8,350 nt of DNA, from contig CALMIT010000088.1 of the NCBI GenBank assembly GCA_937864255.1, positions 1-8,350 on the forward strand, written 5' to 3'. The notes beneath the pieces are model-generated. The model did no database searches. It saw nothing but the letters and a program-made list of their open reading frames with translations, and was not told the origin of the DNA. This DNA comes from an uncultured Saprospiraceae bacterium (GTDB lineage Bacteria > Bacteroidota > Bacteroidia > Chitinophagales > Saprospiraceae). Shown in pieces: positions 1 through 4,988 of the stretch (positions are counted from its first letter, which is position 1; every line of letters begins with the position of its first letter). Made by a program: the position numbers and the translations under genes.

Positions 1-294
1 GGCCGGTGTTTTTTTTTTGCTCATTCCTAGGACGCTGGTCCCGCCCCCCGCCACTGCCGCCCGCGCTTCTGTCTGGATGTTGGCTTTGTGCGTCAGCCCG
101 GGTTCTCTGAAATGTACCTGATCGTCTATAATGCCGGGTAAAATCCAAAGATTTTCGGCGTTTATTTCAATGTCGGCTTTGTCGTTCAGTGCGCCGCCGA
201 TTTTTTCGATTCTGCCATTTTTTATAAAAAGATCGGCGTGAAAGGCACGGCCTTCGTTGATGATTTTTCCGTTTTTGACAATAATTGATTTCAC
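1..294 (-). CDS. pyrC: Dihydroorotase, N-terminal part (cut by window edge)
   Basis: This is the first 98 codons of a dihydroorotase, the cytosolic zinc enzyme that cyclises N-carbamoyl-aspartate to dihydroorotate in de novo pyrimidine synthesis. The translation begins VKSIIVKNGKIINEG, the N-terminal beta-sandwich of amidohydrolases, and reaches the metal-site strand ILPGIIDDQVHFREPGLTHK at residues 51-70, then TEARAAVAGG. The first His of the usual HxH pair is Gln (Q59, H61), a variant I recall from Bacteroidota dihydroorotases. The start is GTG at 294; no in-frame ATG lies just upstream. The last residues (about 85-98) read GTSVLGMSKKKTPA where the family has roughly VTSFMDMPNTNPPT, and the DNA there has runs of ten T and six C, so bases 1-50 are probably error-rich. 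The rest lies outside the window. A weak promoter-like site on this strand (TATATTGG at 336-329, TTG at 356-354, spacing 17) may serve it. Confidence 0.9.
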   Translation of the reverse strand, partial: MKSIIVKNGKIINEGRAFHADLFIKNGRIEKIGGALNDKADIEINAENLWILPGIIDDQVHFREPGLTHKANIQTEARAAVAGGGTSVLGMSKKKTPA

Positions 295-584
295 AATCGT
301 AAAAAATAAGTGAGTTGAAAAATTTTGACCAATATAATCAGGTTTGAAAAATTCAACGGTGCCGGGCGTTTTTTCAGCCATCAAAAAAGGTAAAACCTAA
401 AAATTCTGGGTATTTATTCTAAATATTATTTAACGCCTTATTTTTTATAAGCATTTGTTTTTAATTGAAAAACAGCTTAATTGAAAATAAGTTAAAAAAT
501 TAAATTGTCTGCAAATCGCTGTATATCAAAAAGTTACGTTTTTGCTTAAAAACAACGAACTATCCTCCCGGCGAAGTCCGGTCG
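295..584. other. AT-rich intergenic region between pyrC and the leader promoter
   Basis: No coding sequence was found here. The region is very AT-rich. It contains a possible weak pyrC promoter on the minus strand (TATATTGG at 336-329) and a direct repeat of the 11-mer TTAATTGAAAA at 461-471 and 477-487 (16-bp period). Short T6/A6 arms lie at 369-374 and 383-388. No tRNA or known RNA family was recognised. Confidence 0.5.
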
Positions 585-616
585 TTTGGCAAATGCGAAA
601 TGTCACTCTATATTTG
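585..616 (+). promoter_or_regulatory. Bacteroidota-type promoter (TTTG-N20-TATATTTG)
   Basis: TTTG at 585-588 is followed after exactly 20 bases by TATATTTG at 609-616. This matches the known Bacteroidota sigmaABfr consensus (-33 TTTG, 19-21 bp, -7 TAnnTTTG) at every defined base. Transcription would start near 622. The next gene on this strand starts at 920, so the promoter drives either a leader of about 300 nt or a separate small RNA ending near 801. No equally good promoter was seen between 617 and 919. Confidence 0.7.
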
Positions 617-621
617 TAGCG

Positions 622-801
622 CAAAATAAAACACCCCTCCTGAGTTATTTAAGTCAAAACTTTGATTTGCACATTTTGAGAAAGCCGGTTTAAAAACTGG
701 CTTCGAACATTATATGAACAAACTCTTCAATTAAAAAAACTGATAAAAAAATTTGGTTGAAGAGCGTCAAGATTTGATCAGCTCGCCCCCCAAATTTTTT
801 T
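622..801 (+). promoter_or_regulatory. Candidate structured leader RNA or small RNA with alternative stems
   Basis: Downstream of the 585-616 promoter, three inverted repeats stand out. First, AAGCCGGTTT (682-691) pairs with AAACTGGCTT (694-703), with one G-U pair. Second, 723-735 (CTCTTCAATTAAA) pairs with 752-764 (TTTGGTTGAAGAG), 13 pairs including two G-U. Third, AAAAAAATTTGG (745-756) is perfectly complementary to CCAAATTTTTTT (790-801). The second and third share 752-756, so they cannot both form; that is the geometry of an attenuator or switch. Inside the third lies a small hairpin (GAGC 762-765 with GCTC 781-784; TCAA 767-770 with TTGA 774-777). The T7 run at 795-801 is part of the last stem, so it is not a textbook terminator. 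A six-codon ORF (MNKLFN, 714-734) overlaps the 5' arm of the second stem. I recognise no known RNA family, and AT-rich sequence makes such pairings easier by chance. Confidence 0.4.
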
Positions 802-836
802 AAAGTCTTACAAGGCAATTTTTTGTTTTTCCCTCA

Positions 837-921
837 ATTAGTTTATACCAAACGTTTCCCGTTTCGACAAAAACATTGAACAAAGCGATTCGGAATTTTC
901 ATTTTTTAAATATAAACTAAT
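837..921 (+). promoter_or_regulatory. 11-bp inverted repeat that would bury the start codon at 920
   Basis: ATTAGTTTATA (837-847) is the exact reverse complement of TATAAACTAAT (911-921). The 3' arm includes the A and T of the start codon at 920-922. In RNA this would be an 11-bp A-U-rich stem closing a 63-nt loop and covering the ribosome landing site. Weaker nested pairing (TTCC/GGAA, TCG/CGA) is possible inside the loop. A role in translation control is inferred. The stem is weak in GC content, so it may matter only in the cold or not at all. Confidence 0.35.
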
Positions 922-1912
922 GAGAAACATTCACTCACTCACCTTACTGGTATTGTCATTATGTATTTCGAATTTAAATGGTCAGCAAGTATTTTTTGTT
1001 AAGGAAAACGGACAAGGAAATGGCAGCTCGTGGCGCGATGCCGCGGGAAATCTACAAGCGGTTCTCAACAAATCTAATTTCGGTGACCAAATTTGGGTGG
1101 CAAAAGGGACTTATTTTCCCGAAGGGCCACACAGGGAGTCGTGTTTTGAAATAAAAGACGGCGTCCAATTGCTCGGAGGTTTCGGCGGCAGCGAAGACAA
1201 CGCGGCAAAGCGAAATCCTGCGGTTTTTAAAACCATCCTGAGCGGCGAAATCGGCAAGCCAGGCAACCTTGACAATTGCTACAATGTGATTTTGACCAGA
1301 CACGTCAGCGAAAAAACTGTCGTGGACGGATTCACGATCACGGGCGGCAATGCCGATGGGGTAGGACCAAATGCAAGCCGGCAAAGATGCGGCGGCGGCT
1401 GGTACAACGACGGCTCAAAAGGCGTTTCGAATCCGACGGTGGTCAACTGCATTTTTATTGAAAACCAGGCGCGCGACGGCGCGGGCATGTACAACAACGG
1501 CAGAACCGGCGAAGCCAGTCCGCGATTGAGCAATTGCATTTTTATCAAAAACAATGCAGACCTGGACGGCGGCGGTTTGTACAATGATGGCAGAAATAAG
1601 GGCAAAAGCAACCCCGAACTGACTGCCTGCATACTCGAAGGCAACCATGCCAATTATGGCGGCGGTATGTTCAATTACGGCGGCGGCGGCATGAGCAGCC
1701 CGACGCTGAAAAATTGTCAAATAATAAAAAATCTGGCTTATGTCAGAGGCGGCGCTTTACTGAATATGGATTTCGGAGGCATCAGTCTGGCAAATATTGA
1801 AGCCTGTTCTATCACGGATAACGAAGCTAGCGTAGGTGAAGGAATCTATCAATTTAGCTCGGTAAACGGCTCGGGGATAAAAAGCCTGACCGACCAAAGC
1901 AAATTGAAGTAA
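920..1912 (+). CDS. Secreted right-handed parallel beta-helix repeat protein
   Basis: This 330-residue protein begins with a signal peptide (hydrophobic residues 7-17, likely cut near 21); the Cys at 15 is not in a good lipobox. Residues 25-67 carry the GNGSSW...A...LQ...GDQIWVAKGTYFP opening seen in bacterial beta-helix surface proteins. From residue 158 to about 307 run five repeats of 29-30 residues, each with a GGGxYN-type turn, a conserved Cys and a (F/I)IxN strand (NCIFIENQARDGAGMYNN is one junction). The GGxxx and FxxN pattern resembles chlamydial Pmp repeats, but there is no C-terminal beta-barrel. There is also no type IX sorting domain: it ends KSLTDQSKLK, so how it stays on or leaves the cell is unclear. 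No catalytic site was identified; a structural, adhesive or glycan-binding role is inference. It is flanked by a long structured leader and by two terminators, so it is probably monocistronic. The region before the ATG is A-rich without a Shine-Dalgarno, as usual in this phylum. Confidence 0.85.
   Translation: MRNIHSLTLLVLSLCISNLNGQQVFFVKENGQGNGSSWRDAAGNLQAVLNKSNFGDQIWVAKGTYFPEGPHRESCFEIKDGVQLLGGFGGSEDNAAKRNPAVFKTILSGEIGKPGNLDNCYNVILTRHVSEKTVVDGFTITGGNADGVGPNASRQRCGGGWYNDGSKGVSNPTVVNCIFIENQARDGAGMYNNGRTGEASPRLSNCIFIKNNADLDGGGLYNDGRNKGKSNPELTACILEGNHANYGGGMFNYGGGGMSSPTLKNCQIIKNLAYVRGGALLNMDFGGISLANIEACSITDNEASVGEGIYQFSSVNGSGIKSLTDQSKLK
1391..1840 (+). repeat. Five tandem 87-90-bp coding repeats of the beta-helix
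   Basis: The protein repeats are visible in the DNA as GGC-GGC-GGC-type glycine runs (1391, near 1569, near 1660 and 1680) spaced 87-90 bp apart, each followed by a TACAAC/TACAAT or TTCAAT block and then a TGC/TGT Cys codon. The last copy is the most diverged (GGALLNMDFG). Copies differ at many codons, so this is an old array, not a recent expansion. Confidence 0.75.
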
Positions 1913-1914
1913 AC

Positions 1915-1952
1915 TATCAGGAGTTGGAATTTAGAACTTGATAATATTTTTT
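1915..1952 (+). terminator. Probable intrinsic terminator of the beta-helix gene
   Basis: TATCA (1915-1919) and AGTT (1922-1925) pair with AACT (1935-1938) and TGATA (1939-1943), with a GG bulge and a 9-nt loop, and are followed by ATATTTTTT. It begins 2 bp after the TAA stop. The stem is AT-rich and would be weak. Confidence 0.45.
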
Positions 1953-1977
1953 CTTTTCATCACTTACAAAACTTCAG

Positions 1978-2019
1978 ACAAACACTGACACTGCAACAAA
2001 CCTATTTACAAACACTGAC
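1978..2019. repeat. 12-bp direct repeat, 30-bp period
   Basis: ACAAACACTGAC occurs at 1978-1989 and again, identically, at 2008-2019 in the intergenic space between the two terminators. The 30-bp period is close to three helical turns, which would suit a dimeric DNA-binding protein, but no regulator or promoter is visible next to it. Function unknown. Confidence 0.5.
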
Positions 2020-2059
2020 CACATCACGATAACTCGCGATGTTTGATTCTCTTCTAATG

Positions 2060-2093
2060 CCCGGTTCTTTTGCAAAAGAACCGGGATTTTTTT
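2060..2093 (+). terminator. Strong intrinsic terminator (perfect 13-bp palindrome plus T7)
   Basis: CCCGGTTCTTTTG (2060-2072) is the exact reverse complement of CAAAAGAACCGGG (2073-2085), followed by A and seven T (2087-2093). This is a textbook rho-independent terminator for plus-strand transcription, with the GC-rich base of the stem next to the T run. It lies 148 bp after the beta-helix stop and 47 bp before the methyltransferase start, so it separates the two genes. Confidence 0.88.
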
Positions 2094-2140
2094 ACCTGCC
2101 TTCCCGAAAATTCCTTTTTTTGCGCGGCAAATTTGCAGTT

Positions 2141-2959
2141 ATGAGGTCATTTTTCGGCAGTGCTTTTCGTTTCCTGCGGTTTTATTTTTCGGCACAAACG
2201 CGTTTTGGTATTCACTCGCCGTTTGTGTTTTCAATTGTGACCGACCTGCTGGAAGACCGAAGAAATTTTTACGCATTTTCGGAAATTGAAACCATTCGAA
2301 GGCAAAGCCTGTCATTGAAAAATGTAATAGAAACGAAAAAAATCGGCGCCGGCTCACGGGTCACCGATCAGGCGCAAAGACCTGTGTCGCATATTGCAAA
2401 AAACAGCAGCGTCTCCGGTTTTTGGGGCCGGTTTTTATTCAAGTCGGTATTGCATTTTAAGGCGCGCACCATTGTAGAATTAGGCACTTCGCTGGGCTTT
2501 TCTACTATGTATCTGGCAAAAGCAGACTCCGCCGCGCGCGTTTTTTCCATTGAAGCTGACGCCAGTTTGCTGAGGTTTGCAAAAGGCAATTTGAAAAATC
2601 TGAAACTCGAAAATGTCTCTCTTTTTGAAGGCGCCTTTGAAAGTGAGCTGCCTGTTTTATTGACACAAATCGAACAGGTAGATTTGGCTTTTATTGACGG
2701 CGATCACAGGTTCGAACCGACTGTTTCATATTTCAAAATGTTGCTCGAAAAGGCGGGAGAAGACACCGTTTTCATTTTTGACGACATCCACTGGTCTGAT
2801 GAAATGGAGCGGGCCTGGCAGTGGATACAAAACCAAAGCGAGGTGACGCTCACGATTGATTTTTTCAGAATGGGAATGGTATTTTTTAAAAAAGAATTTA
2901 AAGAAAAGCAGCATTTTAAAATCGTGCCACTGGCTTGGAAGCCCTGGCGTATTTGGTAG
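2141..2959 (+). CDS. Class I SAM-dependent methyltransferase
   Basis: This 272-residue cytosolic protein has the Rossmann methyltransferase signature: motif I VELGTSLGFST at residues 112-122 for SAM, an acidic strand end FSIEAD that would bind the ribose, and FIDGDH at 184-189 followed by FDDIHW near residue 213. The closely placed DGDH and DDIHW acidic/His residues resemble O-methyltransferases of the COG4122 and Methyltransf_24 groups; the substrate cannot be told from sequence. The N-terminal block (RFGIHSPFVFSIVTDLLED) is, as I recall, typical of Bacteroidota members. The open frame extends upstream to 2039, but those 34 codons cross the 2060-2093 terminator and look non-coding, so ATG 2141 is chosen. 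It converges with ccmB, with 38 bp between stops. No clear promoter was seen in the 47 bp between terminator and start. Confidence 0.85.
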   Translation: MRSFFGSAFRFLRFYFSAQTRFGIHSPFVFSIVTDLLEDRRNFYAFSEIETIRRQSLSLKNVIETKKIGAGSRVTDQAQRPVSHIAKNSSVSGFWGRFLFKSVLHFKARTIVELGTSLGFSTMYLAKADSAARVFSIEADASLLRFAKGNLKNLKLENVSLFEGAFESELPVLLTQIEQVDLAFIDGDHRFEPTVSYFKMLLEKAGEDTVFIFDDIHWSDEMERAWQWIQNQSEVTLTIDFFRMGMVFFKKEFKEKQHFKIVPLAWKPWRIW

Positions 2960-2997
2960 CTATCGCGCTGAAAATCAAGAGTTTACTTTTATAAATA

Positions 2998-3657
2998 CTA
3001 ATCCCGCCACAAAAAAGGAAACAACAAAAAAGTCATTCCGATCAAAAGCAAATCAATAGATATGAGGATAAAAATATCCTTCTCCACGCCGGTATCCTGA
3101 AGTAGCGCCAGCGCGTTTGCCGAAATTTTTATCAGCGTCATAATAATCGGAATGATGAGCGGAAAACCTAGTATCGCCATGAGCGTAGCGCTGTTGTTGG
3201 CTTTGGAAGCGATGGCAGAAATAAAAGTGAAAGTAATCGAAAATCCGAGGCTGCCCAGCGCCACTGCGCTGATAAAAAGTCCGGGAATTTTTACGGGATT
3301 GCCGGCAATGAATCCGAATGCAAAAAAAGCGAGCGTACCTATCACGACCAGCAACAAAAAATTGTAAATCATTTTTGAAAATACGACGGAGAGCGGGTTG
3401 TTGAGCGTGTAGTGATAGAGCTGGCGCGCGCTGTTTTCCTGTAAAAAACTTTTGGCTACCGCGTTGACAGACGCGAAAAGCATCACCATCCAAAATAAGG
3501 TGTTCCACACGGGCGGCTGTACGCTCACAAACGCAGAGTACACAATAAAAACCGTAGAAAAAACATACAAAAGCACTCCGCTCAGCGCATACCGCTGCCG
3601 CCATTCGAGAAGAAATTCTTTTTGAACCAGAAAAATGATTTCCCGTAAAATCTCCAT
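2998..3657 (-). CDS. ccmB: Heme exporter subunit CcmB-like (cytochrome c maturation)
   Basis: This 219-residue integral inner-membrane protein has about six membrane segments (roughly 23-43, 50-68, 91-118, 127-152, 157-183, 194-217) after a short cytoplasmic N-terminus rich in charged residues (VQKEFLLEWRQRYA). The length, topology, ENSARQLYHYTLNNP segment after the second helix and final charged tail fit CcmB. CcmB is the permease that works with the ATPase CcmA and with CcmC to deliver heme to CcmE in system I cytochrome c maturation. It stands alone here: the methyltransferase converges on its 3' end and the amidase diverges from its 5' end, so neither ccmA nor ccmC is in its transcription unit. 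A different ABC-2-type permease is the main alternative, but the match is good. Confidence 0.82.
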   Translation of the reverse strand: MEILREIIFLVQKEFLLEWRQRYALSGVLLYVFSTVFIVYSAFVSVQPPVWNTLFWMVMLFASVNAVAKSFLQENSARQLYHYTLNNPLSVVFSKMIYNFLLLVVIGTLAFFAFGFIAGNPVKIPGLFISAVALGSLGFSITFTFISAIASKANNSATLMAILGFPLIIPIIMTLIKISANALALLQDTGVEKDIFILISIDLLLIGMTFLLFPFLWRD

Positions 3658-3661
3658 GCCG

Positions 3662-3669
3662 CAAAATTA
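3662..3669 (-). promoter_or_regulatory. Possible -7 box of ccmB (TAATTTTG), near-leaderless
   Basis: Read on the minus strand, TAATTTTG (3669-3662) matches TAnnTTTG fully and ends 4 bases before the ATG at 3657. A start 5-7 nt downstream would put the first transcribed base at or next to the A of the start codon, giving a leaderless or near-leaderless mRNA. No TTTG is seen at the usual -33 distance. Confidence 0.35.
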
Positions 3670-3697
3670 AAAGTAAAGCGCTGATTTGAAGGGCGAG

Positions 3698-3729
3698 TTT
3701 GGCTTTCTTTTTTTGAAAACCTAATTTAG
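3698..3729 (+). promoter_or_regulatory. Bacteroidota-type promoter of the amidase gene
   Basis: TTTG at 3698-3701 is followed after exactly 20 bases by TAATTTAG at 3722-3729, which differs from TAnnTTTG at one base. The start would fall near 3735, giving a 5' leader of about 15 nt before ATG 3751. It shares the 93-bp divergent intergenic space with the ccmB -7 box. Confidence 0.55.
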
Positions 3730-3750
3730 CCCGCAAATTTAAAATGAGCG

Positions 3751-4986
3751 ATGACGCAGAAGGTGGTTTTGATATTCATGATTTTACTTTTTCCGCTATA
3801 CGACGCCGGTCAAAAAGCCGTAGTCGCCGAAAAACAATCTCCGAAAGAAACCACAAATCCTAAACCGGCTTATGTAAAAGCAACCGCGCTGGCCGGCGAC
3901 GGAGTCAATATTCTTTTACGCCGGTACGGACTTTTTGATTATCCCTGCAATCGCGATGAGTTTTACAAAATCAATAAACTCAAAAAAAATAGCGGGCTGA
4001 TAGTCGGACACGAGTACCAGTTGCCCATTTTCATTTATAAATACAACGGAAAAAGTATCCGAAGCACCATAGGTATTGACGACTGGGATCGTGCCGTGCG
4101 CATACAGGAATTTAATTTGGAAATGCTTTCGCAAAAATTTCGCGCGCAGGCTTTTACCGACAACAAAGACCTTTGGGTGCCTTTCCACGAACTAAACTGC
4201 CCGGATGCCAATATTCCAAAAACAGAATTGCCTGATCCCGAATTGGGCGTGAAAGGCAAACCGAGACATTATCCGATTTTCGGACAAAAATACGCCTACA
4301 CTCCGCAGGAAAGCAAAAAGCTGGTCGGCAAGGTTTTTTATGTGTCAAGCGGACACGGTGGGCCTGATCCCGGCGCTCAGGGCAAGTCCGGCAATCATAC
4401 TTTGTGTGAAGACGAGTATGCTTATGACGTGTCGCTCAGGCTGGTGAGAAATCTGATCGCGCACGGCGCAACGGCGTACATGATAACCCGCGATGAAAAC
4501 GACGGCATCAGAGACGGAAGATACCTGAAATGCGACGCCGATGAGCGAACCTGGCCAGCTAAAAAAATGCCGGTGAATCAGAAAGAGCGCCTGTTTTTGC
4601 GCTCCGATGCTATCAACGATTTATATGAAAAACATAGAAAACAGGGTGTCGTCGAACAAAAACTGATCGCCATCCATGTGGATTCGCGGAGCCGGGGTAT
4701 GCAAACGGATGTTTTTTTCTATTACCACCCGGACAGCGACGAGGGGAAAAAATTTGCCGGCAAAATCCACCGCACTTTTATAAAAAAGTATAAAAAATAC
4801 CGTCGCACGGGCGAGTATCATGGCACGGTTACTTCCAGGGATTTGCACATGTTGCGGGAATGCAAGCCGGTGGGCGTTTATATCGAATTGGGCAATATCA
4901 GAAATCCTTTTGACCAACAGCGAATCATGATAGAAGCCAACAGGCGCGCACTCGCAGCCTGGCTGTACGAAGGCTTATCTAATTGA
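3751..4986 (+). CDS. Secreted N-acetylmuramoyl-L-alanine amidase (Amidase_3) with LysM-like N-terminal region
   Basis: This 411-residue zinc amidase would cleave the bond between MurNAc and L-Ala in peptidoglycan, acting in the periplasm. A signal peptide covers about residues 1-20. Residues 42-95 (ALAGDGVNILLRRYGL...FYKINKLKKNSGLIVGHEYQLPI) look like a diverged LysM wall-binding domain. The catalytic domain spans about 192-410 with all expected metal and catalytic residues: H202 in SSGHGGPDPGAQG, E220 in LCEDEYAYD, H309 in IAIHVDS and catalytic E379 in VYIELGNIRN. The E220-H309 spacing (89 residues) seems longer than in small family members, the extra part being the DGRYLKCDADERTW stretch. 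ATG 3751 is used; ATG 3744 is in another frame. It diverges from ccmB, and its stop lies 2 bp from the nusB stop. The exact role (daughter-cell separation or turnover) is not shown by the sequence. Confidence 0.9.
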   Translation: MTQKVVLIFMILLFPLYDAGQKAVVAEKQSPKETTNPKPAYVKATALAGDGVNILLRRYGLFDYPCNRDEFYKINKLKKNSGLIVGHEYQLPIFIYKYNGKSIRSTIGIDDWDRAVRIQEFNLEMLSQKFRAQAFTDNKDLWVPFHELNCPDANIPKTELPDPELGVKGKPRHYPIFGQKYAYTPQESKKLVGKVFYVSSGHGGPDPGAQGKSGNHTLCEDEYAYDVSLRLVRNLIAHGATAYMITRDENDGIRDGRYLKCDADERTWPAKKMPVNQKERLFLRSDAINDLYEKHRKQGVVEQKLIAIHVDSRSRGMQTDVFFYYHPDSDEGKKFAGKIHRTFIKKYKKYRRTGEYHGTVTSRDLHMLRECKPVGVYIELGNIRNPFDQQRIMIEANRRALAAWLYEGLSN

Positions 4987-4988
4987 AT

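Noticed and set aside
622..801. 6S RNA
   Set aside because: Length (about 180 nt) and isolated promoter fit, but the 5' and 3' ends are both C-rich and do not pair into the long closing stem of 6S RNA.
744..801. 12-bp inverted repeat as a tiny transposable element
   Set aside because: Only 33 bp separate the arms, no target-site duplication was seen, and the arms are mostly A/T runs; an RNA stem explains it better.
1052..1720. Minus-strand and alternative-frame ORFs within the beta-helix gene
   Set aside because: They arise from GGC-rich repeat codons, which avoid stops in other frames. The plus frame has a signal peptide and regular protein repeats.
2128..2135. CAAATTTG as a -7 box for the methyltransferase
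   Set aside because: It would start transcription at or inside the start codon and has no TTTG at the -33 distance.
3053..3736. 227-residue minus-strand frame overlapping ccmB
   Set aside because: It is the shifted frame of ccmB, rich in Cys, Arg and His with no membrane pattern; the ccmB frame has six clear hydrophobic segments.
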